From Bog-159 sp963756605 (GTDB lineage: Bacteria > Acidobacteriota > Terriglobia > Bryobacterales > Bryobacteraceae): a stretch of 64,000 bases of DNA. A model generated the notes under the pieces. It saw nothing but the letters and a program-made list of their open reading frames with translations. It had not been told where the DNA came from and did no database searches. The position numbers were made by a program, and so were the translations under genes. Of this stretch, positions 1 to 9,463 are shown one piece after another (the stretch's first letter is position 1; every line of letters starts with the position of its first letter). The DNA is taken from contig CAVWOT010000018.1 of the NCBI GenBank assembly GCA_963756605.1, positions 62,001 to 126,000 on the forward strand, in the 5' to 3' direction.

Positions 1-2
1 GG

Positions 3-50
3 AGCGTTCGCGTCGACTACAGCGCCGATGCGCACCGCCGTTTATTATAG
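3..50 (+). CDS. possible 3' end of an upstream gene (partial)
   Basis: One plus-strand frame is open from the window edge and ends at TAG, reading SVRVDYSADAHRRLL. The composition is plausible for a coding tail but 15 codons prove nothing. The rest of the first 169 bases, up to the convergent gene, shows no other recognisable element. Confidence 0.2.
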   Translation, partial: SVRVDYSADAHRRLL

Positions 51-169
51 CCAAAGTCTTCTAGCCTAGGCCGCCGAGCCCTCGCGTCGCTTTGGGTCAC
101 GGTATCAAGCCCTTCGCCGTCGCAACCGTTTGGATCACTGCCGCCTGACAGTACAACCGCGCCCGATAT

Positions 170-1339
170 TCATCCCCAAACCGAGTGAGGAACCACAATA
201 TCGTCCGCCGGCACCAGCGTATTCACCGAAACATGCGGCCAGGTGAGCTTGTTAAAGTTCAGCAAGACCAGCTGCGTATACTGAATCTGCGTGAACTTAA
301 CCGTAATCTCGCGCGGCATCTCCAGTTCAAACGGCGGCGTAACAGAGAATGTCGGCACCGCCTGTCCCGGAACGCTCGCCTTCCCTTTGATCGCATAGGG
401 CGGCTGCCCTGGATGGAAAGGCGGCACCAGAATCACCTCCTCCACCGTTTCGATCCAAAAAATCGCCGTCATCTGCAAAGCCTGCGCGTTCGGCTGCGTA
501 GCCGCCGCCTGGCCTAGCAAAAACGCGATATTGTCCGTACCGCCGCCGAAAAGCCCGGGGGGCGGAGGCGGAGCGGTGGTAATGATGATCGCCGTCGTTT
601 CGGTGATCTTCTGCTTGCTGATGTGATTGCGCAGCACCGTATTCGGATCGTCCAACATCGCTTGCGTGATAGTGCCGGCGCTGATGAAGCTGGTCAGATC
701 CTGTGGAATCCGGGGCGTTCCTTGGTTGGTGGCCGTCTGGCTGGGGAAAGTGATCAATTTTGGCGGGTTCGACCCCGTCGCGAACGGCGTGATGTTAACC
801 GGCGCGATGGTCGGCGGTCCGCTGACAGTCACCGAGGTCCCCTGGGCTTCGATGGTTGTTCCGTGCGGGATCGACGCCATGCGCACCAGCGTAACCCCTA
901 AAGGTGGAACGGTCGTAGGTGGAACAATCATCCACAGTCCCGGCTCCACGTGGATTCCCGTTTTTTCGCCGTGGATGGTGATGTCGTTGATGGTCTGCAG
1001 ATAGGGCACTCCGTTAAGGAAAACGTCTCCCTGCGGCGTCGTCCCGCGATTGGGAACGGCACCCAGACTTGGCGAAAAGGACAGGCTCTCGGAAGTGAGG
1101 TTCAGTTCCAGGATGTTGTCGCTGGCCGGAACGGGCGTCGGCAGCGGCGTTGGTGTCGCCGTGTTATCTGGCCGGAAGATGGTGTTGAAGCCGTTGCCGA
1201 CCCAATCTCCCATAAATGCGGCGAGTGGGCCGAGACTTGGGGACGGCGTAGTGGGGGCGGCTACCTTAAGATCGGGACGGACTTCCCCGAATAGGAAGTC
1301 CCCAGGCAGTGAAATGTTCCCTCGTGTTGGGTTGCTCAT
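170..1339 (-). CDS. heme-binding/lipocalin-like (nitrobindin-type) protein
   Basis: A 389-residue protein without an obvious signal peptide or membrane segment. After a variable N-terminus (about residues 1-35) comes GPLAAFMGDWVGNGFNTIFRP, which resembles the opening strand of lipocalin/nitrobindin-like beta barrels (pattern G.W.G.G..). The rest is rich in Thr, Pro and Val and predicts mainly beta strand. The ATG at 1339 is well supported by a GGAGGA ribosome site about 7 bases upstream. Such proteins are often annotated as heme-binding or peroxidase-related, but no heme ligand can be assigned by eye. Function is inferred from fold resemblance only. It is transcribed away from the PBP gene that follows. 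Confidence 0.45.
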   Translation of the reverse strand: MSNPTRGNISLPGDFLFGEVRPDLKVAAPTTPSPSLGPLAAFMGDWVGNGFNTIFRPDNTATPTPLPTPVPASDNILELNLTSESLSFSPSLGAVPNRGTTPQGDVFLNGVPYLQTINDITIHGEKTGIHVEPGLWMIVPPTTVPPLGVTLVRMASIPHGTTIEAQGTSVTVSGPPTIAPVNITPFATGSNPPKLITFPSQTATNQGTPRIPQDLTSFISAGTITQAMLDDPNTVLRNHISKQKITETTAIIITTAPPPPPGLFGGGTDNIAFLLGQAAATQPNAQALQMTAIFWIETVEEVILVPPFHPGQPPYAIKGKASVPGQAVPTFSVTPPFELEMPREITVKFTQIQYTQLVLLNFNKLTWPHVSVNTLVPADDIVVPHSVWG

Positions 1340-1413
1340 TCGTAGTCCTCCGTAATAGGTTGTATCACTGAATAGTGATTCGAGAGTTTAAGATGTTTCA
1401 GAAGCGCGTTTCT

Positions 1414-1440
1414 GAGCCGCGCGCGTCAGCAAGCGGTGGC
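1414..1440 (+). repeat. dispersed GAGCCGCG-type repeat, copy 1
   Basis: Reads GAGCCGCGCGCGTCAGCAAG followed by CGGTGG. Related copies lie near 6721, 39928, 39971, 42002, 42084 and 46900. A separate inverted repeat TCAGAA...TTCTGA (1398-1415) overlaps its start. It sits in the divergent gap upstream of the penicillin-binding protein gene. Confidence 0.6.
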
Positions 1441-1460
1441 CTGTGAGACAATCGTATTGA

Positions 1461-4013
1461 GTGCCGGTAAAGAATTCCGCCCCGAAGAAAAAAGTCCGGG
1501 TCCGGGTGCCAAGGAAGGCCTACCTGGTCCGATTCTTCCTGCACCCCGTCGGCAAAATCCTGGCCGTCTCGTGCGCCTTGGCCTTCCTCCTGGCCGCCGG
1601 CGTTTTCACCCACTATTACACTAAGTACTCCCGCCTGATCGATCAAAAGCTGCGCGCGGGCCCGTTTGCCAATACCTCAAAAATCTTTGCGGCGCCGCGC
1701 CTGATTGCGGCCGGTGATCCCATCACCGCCAATGAAATCGCCACGGACCTGCGCCGCTGCGGTTACACCGAATCGCGCGGCAACCCCATCGGCTCGTTCA
1801 CCCTGCGTCCCGATGGCGCGATCGAGATTTTCCCCGGCCCGGAATCGTATTTCGACGAAGAGGCCGGTGTCATCAAATTCGCCAACGGACGCATCTCGCA
1901 AATCGTCTCCCTGCGCGACAATACCGCCCGCGGCCAGTATCAGCTCGAGCCCCAGCTCATCACCAACCTGTCCGATCGTAATCGTGAAAAACGCCGTCTG
2001 GTCAAGTTTGCCGATATCCCCAAAGTGCTGGTCAACGCCGTCACCTCCGCCGAAGACAAGCGTTTCTTTCAACACGCCGGCTTCGACCCCATCGGCATGG
2101 TGCGCGCCGCCTACATCGATATCAAGGATCGCCGCAAGGATCAGGGCGCTTCCACCCTCAGCATGCAGCTCGCCCGCGAGTTCTTCCTCGATCGCGAAAA
2201 ACGCTGGACGCGCAAACTCGCCGAGGGCATCATCACCGTCCAACTTGAACAGCGCCTTTCCAAGCAAGAAATCTTCGAGGATTATTGCAACCAGATCTAC
2301 CTCGGGTCGCGCGGCACCTTCCGCATTCACGGCTTCGGCGAAGCTTCCGAAGCTTTCCTGGGCAAAGACCTCCGGCAGATCACCCTGCCAGAGGCCGCGG
2401 AATTGGCCAGTCTGCCCCGCTGGCCCGCTTATTTCGACCCCTTCCGCCATCCCGACCACCTGCTCGAGCGCCGCAATGCCGTGCTCGCCCTCATGCAGCA
2501 GAACGGTAACGTGAGCGACCGGGATTATGCGCTCGCTGTAGAGTCCCCCCTGACCGTCGCCAGAGGCGGCGCCCAATCCGCTGAAGCGCCCTACTTTGTG
2601 GACCTGGTAAACGATTTCCTGCAAACCAAGCTGCAGGATACCGACCTGCAATCCAGTACCTTCCGCGTGTACACCACGCTCGATATGGATCTGCAGCGCG
2701 CCGCCGGCGAAGCCATCCGCGATGGCATGCAGAAAGTCGATGAGCTGGTGCGCAAGCAAAAGCGCTTCAAAGGTCAGACCCCGCCCGAAGCGCAGTGCGC
2801 GCTGATTGCCCTCGATCCGCACACTGGTGAGATCAGGGCCCTGGCGGGGGGCCGCAACTACGGCATCAGCCAGCTCAACCACGTCCTGGCCAAGCGCCAG
2901 CCCGGTTCCATTTTCAAGCCGTTCGTCTACACCGCCGCCATGAATACGGCCATCGAAGGCGGCGCCCACATACTCACCGCCGGCACTACCGTGGTCGATG
3001 AGCCCACCACTTTCTGGTACGACAACAAGCCTTACGAGCCCAGCAATTTCAAACACGAGTTCCACGGCACGGTCACCCTGCGCCAGGCGCTGGCCAAGTC
3101 CATGAATGTGGCCACCGTCAAAGTGGGCGAGATGGTGGGTTTCGATGCGGTGGTCGATCTTGCCAAAAAAGCTGGATTGAATTACAACATCCAGCCCACC
3201 CCGGCGGTGGCGCTCGGATCCTATGACGTGACCCCCATGGAAATGGCAGGCGCCTATACCATATTCGCCAATGAGGGCGTATACGTGAAGCCCAGTTTCG
3301 TTTCCATGGTGCGCGCCCAGGATGGCCGCGCGGTTTACACCAACAAGAAGGAAGAGCGCACGGTGCTCGATCCGCGGGTGGCTTACCTGATGACCAACCT
3401 GATGGAAGAGGTGATGCGCAGCGGCACCGCGGCCGGCGTGCGCGCGCTAGGCTTCCGGGCTCCCGCCGCGGGCAAAACCGGCACCTCCCACGACGGCTGG
3501 TTCGCCGGCTACACCTCCGATCTGTTGTGCATCGTCTGGGTCGGTTTCGACGATGACCGCCAACTCGACGAGGAAGGCGCCCACTCGGCACTGCCCATCT
3601 GGACCGAGTTCATGAAGCGCGCCATCGAGTACCGCGCCTACCGCAACACGCGCCCCTTCTCGGCGCCGGATGGCATCGTCTCCGTCCAGATCGATCCCGA
3701 GTCGGGCATGCTGGCCACCCCCTCCTGCCCGGAAACGATAACCGAAGTTTATATCTCGGGAAGCCAGCCCGTAACCTCCTGCCCGTTGCATGGCGGCGGG
3801 CAAAGCGTCACGCACGTAGCCGGCTGGGAAATGCCCGGCAATCCGCCCGCCGTCGAACCGCCGCCGCACGTGAATGCGGCGCCCCCGGTGCTGGCGGCCC
3901 GCCGGCCTCCCGTGGGCGACCCCACCCCCCCTCCGGCCGACACCCCGCAGAAGCCCGAAAAGCCCAAGGAAAAGAAAAGTCTTTTCCGCCGGCTCCTGGG
4001 TGTGTTTAAATAG
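1461..4013 (+). CDS. bifunctional penicillin-binding protein 1B-like (glycosyltransferase/transpeptidase)
   Basis: A class A penicillin-binding protein that polymerises lipid II glycan strands and cross-links the peptides at the outer face of the inner membrane. The 850-residue product has a basic cytoplasmic tail, one membrane anchor (about residues 28-52), a UB2H-like region, then the GT51 transglycosylase with the catalytic Glu198 in SAEDKRFFQHAGFD and the GASTLSMQLAREF motif. The transpeptidase follows with nucleophile Ser483 (SIFK), SMN at 547-549 and KTG at 672-674. The C-terminus is a Pro/Lys-rich low-complexity tail. The start is GTG. The presence of a UB2H-like segment favours PBP1B over PBP1A. 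A TPR gene follows after 18 bases, probably in the same operon. Confidence 0.95.
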   Translation: MPVKNSAPKKKVRVRVPRKAYLVRFFLHPVGKILAVSCALAFLLAAGVFTHYYTKYSRLIDQKLRAGPFANTSKIFAAPRLIAAGDPITANEIATDLRRCGYTESRGNPIGSFTLRPDGAIEIFPGPESYFDEEAGVIKFANGRISQIVSLRDNTARGQYQLEPQLITNLSDRNREKRRLVKFADIPKVLVNAVTSAEDKRFFQHAGFDPIGMVRAAYIDIKDRRKDQGASTLSMQLAREFFLDREKRWTRKLAEGIITVQLEQRLSKQEIFEDYCNQIYLGSRGTFRIHGFGEASEAFLGKDLRQITLPEAAELASLPRWPAYFDPFRHPDHLLERRNAVLALMQQNGNVSDRDYALAVESPLTVARGGAQSAEAPYFVDLVNDFLQTKLQDTDLQSSTFRVYTTLDMDLQRAAGEAIRDGMQKVDELVRKQKRFKGQTPPEAQCALIALDPHTGEIRALAGGRNYGISQLNHVLAKRQPGSIFKPFVYTAAMNTAIEGGAHILTAGTTVVDEPTTFWYDNKPYEPSNFKHEFHGTVTLRQALAKSMNVATVKVGEMVGFDAVVDLAKKAGLNYNIQPTPAVALGSYDVTPMEMAGAYTIFANEGVYVKPSFVSMVRAQDGRAVYTNKKEERTVLDPRVAYLMTNLMEEVMRSGTAAGVRALGFRAPAAGKTGTSHDGWFAGYTSDLLCIVWVGFDDDRQLDEEGAHSALPIWTEFMKRAIEYRAYRNTRPFSAPDGIVSVQIDPESGMLATPSCPETITEVYISGSQPVTSCPLHGGGQSVTHVAGWEMPGNPPAVEPPPHVNAAPPVLAARRPPVGDPTPPPADTPQKPEKPKEKKSLFRRLLGVFK

Positions 4014-4031
4014 AGCAAAAGGGGGAGCAAT

Positions 4032-4814
4032 ATGCTTTCCGCTCGCAACCTCGTCGTTCTTTTCGGCGCGTGCCTGTTCCCGGGCATGGTTCTCGCACAG
4101 GATGTGCCGGCCACCCTCGATAGCCCGCTCGCTGCCAAACCGGATTCCCAAAAAACACCTCCGCCTCTCAGTCCCGAGGACCGCGGCGATGTCTACATGG
4201 CCCGCAAAATGTATCGCGAAGCCATCGAAGCTTACGAACAGGCGCCCCAGAATTCCGCCATCGTCTGGAATAAGATGGGCATCGCCTATCATCAGATGTT
4301 GAATTTGGATGCGGCCATGAAGCGCTACCGGCGCTCCATCAAGCTGGATTCCAAGTACGCCGAAGCCGTCAACAACCTGGGCACCGTCTACTACGCCGAA
4401 AAGCATTATGCCAAGGCCATCGGCTGCTACAAGCATGCGCTGAAACTGGCGCCCGGCGCGGCTTCCATGTACAGTAACCTGGGCACGGCGTATTATGCCC
4501 AGAATAAGCTGAAAGAGTTTTGGCAGGCATATAACAAGGCCCTCCAGCTCGACCCGGAGGTCTTCGAGCACCGCAACGGTTACGGCGTGCTGTTACAGGA
4601 CCGCACCGTCGCGCAGCGCGCCCGCTATCACTATTTCCTGGCCAGAATGTACGCCGCGCAAGGCCGCCATGATCTGGCCCTGCAGTACATCCGCCGGGCG
4701 CTCGAAGAAGGCTTCAGCGACCGCAAAAAGCTGATGCAAGACCCCGAATTCGCCGCCATGCGCGACTTGCCCGAGTTCAAAGAACTGCTGAAACTGGAAC
4801 CGCGTGTCCTATAG
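4032..4814 (+). CDS. secreted TPR-repeat protein
   Basis: 260 residues with a cleavable signal peptide (MLSARNLVVLFGACLFPGMVLAQ). At least three TPR units follow at about residues 55-160, with canonical spacing in segments such as AEAVNNLGTVYYAEKHYAKA and ASMYSNLGTAYYAQNKLKEF. It starts 18 bases after the penicillin-binding protein gene with a good GGGGGAGC ribosome site, so the two are likely cotranscribed. TPR proteins exported to the periplasm commonly act as scaffolds, and a role beside PBP function is suggested only by position. Confidence 0.8.
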   Translation: MLSARNLVVLFGACLFPGMVLAQDVPATLDSPLAAKPDSQKTPPPLSPEDRGDVYMARKMYREAIEAYEQAPQNSAIVWNKMGIAYHQMLNLDAAMKRYRRSIKLDSKYAEAVNNLGTVYYAEKHYAKAIGCYKHALKLAPGAASMYSNLGTAYYAQNKLKEFWQAYNKALQLDPEVFEHRNGYGVLLQDRTVAQRARYHYFLARMYAAQGRHDLALQYIRRALEEGFSDRKKLMQDPEFAAMRDLPEFKELLKLEPRVL

Positions 4815-4837
4815 GCACGGAGGGCGGGCTTCTCCCC

Positions 4838-4880
4838 GTGGGGCAGGCGTCCACGCCTGCAGCGGGTCTCCAGACCCGCC
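4838..4880 (+). repeat. tandem 18-bp palindrome module, locus A
   Basis: GTGGG followed by two perfect 8-2-8 inverted repeats: GCAGGCGTCCACGCCTGC (4843-4860) and GCGGGTCTCCAGACCCGC (4862-4879). It fills the gap between two TPR genes. The same architecture with different arm sequences recurs near 9238, 11587, 14737 and, inverted, at 45888-45924. Confidence 0.85.
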
Positions 4881-4893
4881 AGTTCGTAGCTAA

Positions 4894-6735
4894 GTGCGCC
4901 GTCTCCAAATCATTCTGCTCTTAGTCTGCCTCACCGCCTGTGGCCGCCGCGATGCCCAGCAAGCGCTCCCCCAAATCGCCATTCTCAGCTTCGAAAATCT
5001 CTCCCCCGACGCCTCCCTCAACTGGATGGGAGCCGGATTTGCCGCCATCCTCTCCGCCGAACTCCAGGGTTCCCCGCAGCTTTACGCCATCCCATGGCGA
5101 ACCCTGCATGCCTTCGATGCGGCCCTCGGTCCCCGGCCCCACGCACCCGGCGTCTCCACCGAAAACGCCGAAGCTCTCGTAGCCGGCGCCAACCAAATCG
5201 TCAGCGGCTACTTCTCCATCGTCAACGGTGTTCTCCGCGCCGCAGCCGACCAGGAAGATCTCCTCACGCACCAGGTCGTCCGCACCGTTACCGCTAGTGG
5301 ACCCGCATCCGGCGGTATCTTTCCGGTAGCCGCCGCGCTGGCCCGCCAGTTGGGCGAGACGCATCCCTATGGCACGCGCAGTGAACCAGCCCTGCACGAT
5401 CTCCTGGCCGCTCGCGAATCGCCCGATCCAGCCGCTGCCGCCCAAGGTTTCGCACAGGCAACCCAGGCCGATCCCGATTTTGGACCGCCCTACGTCTACT
5501 GGTTGGAACTAGCGATCGCGGCCCGCAACCGCGCCGTGGCGGATCAAATCATCGCCCAAGCGCGCGCCCACGCAGCCCATTTCTCCGGCATCGACCGCGC
5601 GGAGCTGGATCTCGCCGCAGCCGCTCTGCACGCCGATTTTCCAGCCCAACTCGAGGCGCTCCGCACGTTGACCCGGCTCGATCCGGCCAATCCCGATCAT
5701 CACCGCGCCCTGGCCAGTGCGCTCATGAGCACGCGCAACTACGACGACGCCCTCGTGGAATTTCGCCGCGCCCTCACCATCCGGCCCGACGATCCCGCGG
5801 CGCTGAATGCCATGGGCTACGCCGCCGCGTTCTCTGGCGATCTGCCCACCGCCATCCGCGTGTTGCGCGGCTATGAGCATTTACGCCCGTCCGATCCGAA
5901 CCCCCTCGATTCTCTCGGTGACGCGCATTTCGCCCTCGGCCACTTCGCCGAAGCCGGGCAGTTCTACCTCGCTGCCCACGCCAAGTCCGCCGCTTTCCTG
6001 AACGGGGGCGAATTGTTGAAAGCCGCCCAGGCCCGTTTGATGACCGGCGACGTGCCCGGCGCCACCGCGCTCTTCAACCATTACCGTGCGGAGCGCGACG
6101 CGGCGCATGACCCGAACGTGCCGTACCAGGCCGCGGTATGGTCATGGCAAACTGGCACGCGGCAAGCAGCTATCGCCGCCATGGACCGTCTGGCGCGCTC
6201 CGCTGATGCCGGCCAGCAGCGCGCCGACGCGCAGCTCGCTTTCTGGCTCCTCGAATCTGGAGACCGCCCGGCTGCCATCGAACACGCCCGCAAATCCGTC
6301 TCGGAGGCTGCCGGCGCATTCGCTCCCCTGGCTGCGTTGGTGGCGAATCTGGTCGAGCCCGAAGTCTTCCCGGCGCCCGCACAATCGCCGTTCAAGGAGT
6401 ACGCGCGAACCTACACGCTGCTGCTGAACCGGCAATTCAAGCCCGCCGCCGAAGCGCTACAGGATCTCTACGGCCGCCCAACCAACGATTTGGATGATGG
6501 ATTAGCGGTACTCCTGGCCTGGGCGTACGAAGAGTCCGGTGATTTCGGGCGCGCCGAACCACTCCTGCGGCTAACCCCGTTACCCGAAGCTGCGGGCCCA
6601 TCGATCTTCGCCTCGTTCTACTTTCCGCGTTTATTCGCCTTGCGCGCCGCGGTGCTCGATCGCCACGGCCAGCACGCCGAAGCCGCCCGCTATAACCAGC
6701 TCTTCCACAAGCTTTCTCCTGAGCCGCGACCGTGA
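4894..6735 (+). CDS. TPR-repeat lipoprotein
   Basis: 613 residues. The N-terminus MRRLQIILLLVCLTACGRR is a lipoprotein signal with lipobox LTAC, so the mature protein should be lipid-anchored. Residues about 25-150 resemble the FlgO/TolB-like N-terminal domain found in front of TPR arrays (IAILSFENLSPDASLNWMG). The rest is helical TPR-like repeats, clearest at DYDDALVEFRRALTIRPDDPAALNAMGY. The start is GTG, just after the palindrome module. The last codons and the TGA stop (E-P-R-P-stop) lie inside a dispersed repeat at 6721. No enzymatic domain is seen. Confidence 0.75.
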   Translation: MRRLQIILLLVCLTACGRRDAQQALPQIAILSFENLSPDASLNWMGAGFAAILSAELQGSPQLYAIPWRTLHAFDAALGPRPHAPGVSTENAEALVAGANQIVSGYFSIVNGVLRAAADQEDLLTHQVVRTVTASGPASGGIFPVAAALARQLGETHPYGTRSEPALHDLLAARESPDPAAAAQGFAQATQADPDFGPPYVYWLELAIAARNRAVADQIIAQARAHAAHFSGIDRAELDLAAAALHADFPAQLEALRTLTRLDPANPDHHRALASALMSTRNYDDALVEFRRALTIRPDDPAALNAMGYAAAFSGDLPTAIRVLRGYEHLRPSDPNPLDSLGDAHFALGHFAEAGQFYLAAHAKSAAFLNGGELLKAAQARLMTGDVPGATALFNHYRAERDAAHDPNVPYQAAVWSWQTGTRQAAIAAMDRLARSADAGQQRADAQLAFWLLESGDRPAAIEHARKSVSEAAGAFAPLAALVANLVEPEVFPAPAQSPFKEYARTYTLLLNRQFKPAAEALQDLYGRPTNDLDDGLAVLLAWAYEESGDFGRAEPLLRLTPLPEAAGPSIFASFYFPRLFALRAAVLDRHGQHAEAARYNQLFHKLSPEPRP

Positions 6736-6746
6736 GGGAGCGGTTT
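6721..6746 (+). repeat. dispersed GAGCCGCG-type repeat, copy 2
   Basis: Starts GAGCCGCGACCGTGAGGGAG then CGGTTT. It overlaps the 3' end of the TPR lipoprotein gene and supplies its stop codon. Near-identical inverted copy at 39928-39953. Confidence 0.7.
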
Positions 6747-6754
6747 TGGCCCCA

Positions 6755-9145
6755 TCACTCATGCCGTAACGCCATAACCGGATCCGCCCGCGCCGCCCGC
6801 CGTGCCGGAATGTAGCTCGCCGCCATCGACACCGTGCCCAGCACCACCGCCACCCCGATGAACGTCACCGGATCGCTGGCCTTCACCTCGAAGAGCATAC
6901 TGGCCACCAGCCGCGTCGCCGCCACCGCCGCAATCAAACCGGCCGCCAGCCCCATCGCCGTCAATAACATCCCGCGCCGCAAAATCAGCCGCAGTACGTC
7001 GCTGGTGCGTGCCCCCAACGCCATGCGCAGACCAATCTCGCTCGCGCGCTGGCCTACCGTGAACGCCACCACTCCGTAAACGCCCGCCATCGCCAGGCAT
7101 ACCGCCACCCCCGCGAAGATCGCCATCAACAAAGTGCGGAACCGCGGCGCCGCCGTATTCTCCGCCAGCAGCTCATCCATGCTGGTCAACTTCACCGGCA
7201 CCTCCGCCGAGTGCTCCCGCACTTTGCCCTGGATCGGTCCCCAAAGGGCATTCCCGCCCGTCGCCGCGCGCACTACGATGTTCAAAGCCGTGGAAGGCTG
7301 CGGATGCTGTTCGTACGGCATAATGATTTCCGGCCAAGGTTCGACCGCCGGTCCGTATTGCCGGACGTCGCCCACCACACCCACAACCCGCATGCCTTTC
7401 TCGGTATCGAACCCGCAATAAATCGTGCGGCCCACCGGGTCCTGGCCGGGGAACGACTTGCGCGCCAGCGCTTCGTTGATCAACGCCGTAAATGGCGCGT
7501 CGAACGTGTCGCCGGCGCTGAGATCGCGCCCCCGTTTGAGCGGAATTCCCAGCGCGGCCAGTGCGCCCGGCGTCATCACCGAGAACACCGCCTGCGGTGT
7601 GCCGGTAGTGAACGCGCCCCGGTGGTCGATGAAGTAGCTGCCTTCGGAAAACACCACGCCCGGTGGATTGCGCGTAGCCCCCACCGCGGATATGCCGGGC
7701 AGCGTCGTCAGGTCCGCCAGCAGATCTTTGTAGAAGCGCGTCGCCCGGCGCGCACTCTCCTCATCCGAGGCCGGCACGCTCGATTCCACTACCAGCACAT
7801 GCTCCGGGCGAAAGCCCAGCGCCACATGCTGCAGCGCCGCAAAACTGCGGATCAGCAGGCCCGCGCCGCTCAACAGCACCACCGATAGCGCCACCTCCAA
7901 CACCACCAATGCCGCGCGCATGCGGCCCGCTTTGCCGGCCCCCATCGCCCTGGTCGCGCCTTGCTTCAGGGTTTCGTTCAAATCTACGCGCGATATCTGC
8001 AGTGCCGGCGCCAACCCGAACAACAAGCTGGCCGCCATCGAAATCCCCAGCGCGAATGCCAGCACCCATCCGTCAATCCCGCTTTCCGCCAGGCGCGGCA
8101 CATTGCCGGGCGCCATTGCCACTAACGCATCGGATCCCCACTTGGCCAGCAGCAGCCCCGCCGCGCCAGCGATCACCGCCAGCACCATGCTTTCCGTAAT
8201 CAACTGCCGCACAATGCGCCCACGGCTGGCGCCCACCGCCGCGCGAATGGCGATCTCCCGCGTACGCGCGGTGGACTTCGCCAGCAGCAGGTTCGCCACG
8301 TTCGCGCAGGCAATCAGCAGCACCAGCGCCACCGCCCCCAGCAACAGGTAAAGCGTCAGCTTTACATTCTGCACCATCGCGTCGCGCATGCGCGTCACCG
8401 CCACCGACTTGCCCGTGTTGCTGTCCGGGTATTGCCGTTCCAGCCGCGCGCCTATGGCCGTCATTTGCGCCTGCGCCTGCTCCAGGCTGACGTTCGCCTT
8501 CAGCCGCCCCACCACCAGGTAATTATGCGCGGATCGCGAATTCGTCTCGCCGAACACTACGTTGGCCGGCATCCAAACGTCGGTGTCCTTGGGGAAGTGG
8601 AACCGCGGCGGCAGCACTCCGGCAATGTTGAAACTTTTGCCCAGCATGCGCACCGGCCGTCCCAGGGCGCTGGTATTCGTGCCGAAGTGACTCTGCCAAT
8701 ATGAATAACTGATCAGCACCGCACCCGCCCCGCCCGGCGTGAGTTCCTCGCGCGAGAACAGCCGCCCCGCTACCGGCTCCACGCCGAACACCTGGAAGAA
8801 CTCCGGCGTTACTTCGGCCACGTGCGCGTACTCGGCCGACGCGCCCGACATTACCGCCGTCGAATCGTCACCGTAATAGGCCATGGCCGCGAAAGCGGTG
8901 CTCTGGTTGTGCCAGTCGTGAAAATCGGGCGCGGATACCTGCCCGCCGAAGCCGCTTTTCCGCCAGAGAGACCCCAGCGTAACGATGCGGTCCGGATCAT
9001 GATACGCCAGCGGCTTCAGCAGCACCGCATTCACTACACTGAATACCGCAGTATTGGCGCCGATTCCCAGCGCCATCACCATCACCGCCAGAAGCGTGAA
9101 ACCCAGGTTCTTGCGCAACGATCGCAAAGCGAATTTGAGGTCCAT
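6755..9145 (-). CDS. ADOP-type MacB/FtsX-like ABC transporter permease 1
   Basis: A 796-residue protein from the chosen start MDLKFALRSLRKNLGFTLL. It contains two MacB periplasmic core/FtsX permease halves: membrane helix 1 near residue 20 (AVMVMALGIGANTAVFSVVNAVLL), three helices around 280-430 (LLLGAVALVLLIACANVANLLLAKSTARTREIAIRAAVGA), then a second core and a final three-helix block ending ARRAARADPVMALRHE. This duplicated permease type, abundant in Acidobacteriota, is assumed to work with a MacB-type ATPase, which is not encoded nearby. Substrate unknown. An in-frame upstream extension runs to 9283 but would pass through the palindrome repeat at 9243-9280, so the start at 9145 is preferred. 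Confidence 0.9.
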   Translation of the reverse strand: MDLKFALRSLRKNLGFTLLAVMVMALGIGANTAVFSVVNAVLLKPLAYHDPDRIVTLGSLWRKSGFGGQVSAPDFHDWHNQSTAFAAMAYYGDDSTAVMSGASAEYAHVAEVTPEFFQVFGVEPVAGRLFSREELTPGGAGAVLISYSYWQSHFGTNTSALGRPVRMLGKSFNIAGVLPPRFHFPKDTDVWMPANVVFGETNSRSAHNYLVVGRLKANVSLEQAQAQMTAIGARLERQYPDSNTGKSVAVTRMRDAMVQNVKLTLYLLLGAVALVLLIACANVANLLLAKSTARTREIAIRAAVGASRGRIVRQLITESMVLAVIAGAAGLLLAKWGSDALVAMAPGNVPRLAESGIDGWVLAFALGISMAASLLFGLAPALQISRVDLNETLKQGATRAMGAGKAGRMRAALVVLEVALSVVLLSGAGLLIRSFAALQHVALGFRPEHVLVVESSVPASDEESARRATRFYKDLLADLTTLPGISAVGATRNPPGVVFSEGSYFIDHRGAFTTGTPQAVFSVMTPGALAALGIPLKRGRDLSAGDTFDAPFTALINEALARKSFPGQDPVGRTIYCGFDTEKGMRVVGVVGDVRQYGPAVEPWPEIIMPYEQHPQPSTALNIVVRAATGGNALWGPIQGKVREHSAEVPVKLTSMDELLAENTAAPRFRTLLMAIFAGVAVCLAMAGVYGVVAFTVGQRASEIGLRMALGARTSDVLRLILRRGMLLTAMGLAAGLIAAVAATRLVASMLFEVKASDPVTFIGVAVVLGTVSMAASYIPARRAARADPVMALRHE

Positions 9146-9237
9146 ACACCCAGCAAGCGAGTGGCCGCGCCCCGCGAGCGCCGATCGCACATTCGGCCGC
9201 GGAATAGTGTCCGCAAGTGGGACACAACTGCCCTCTT

Positions 9238-9280
9238 GTGGGGCAGGACTCCAGTCCTGCGCGGGTCCTCCAGGACCCGC
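9238..9280 (+). repeat. tandem palindrome module, locus B
   Basis: GTGGG plus GCAGGACTCCAGTCCTGC (9243-9260) and GCGGGTCCTCCAGGACCCGC (9261-9280), both perfect inverted repeats. It lies between the divergent permease gene and the TPR-thioredoxin gene. Confidence 0.85.
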
Positions 9281-9463
9281 CATCCCCGTGCTAACCTGGT
9301 CTCACAAGGGACTGTCCTAGCCCCGAATCACAGTATTCGCATCCAACGAATTACCATACGAACCCAATAAGCCCTTTGTTTTCAGCAAAAACCCCCAATC
9401 CGAAGCCAACAACCCCGGTCCGTCGCCCCCGTCCGTTGTACACTACAAGACAAGGAGGTCCCC

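Noticed and set aside
4838..4880. Possible CRISPR repeats from the recurring palindromes
   Set aside because: Units are not regularly spaced by unique spacers, arms vary, and no cas genes are present.
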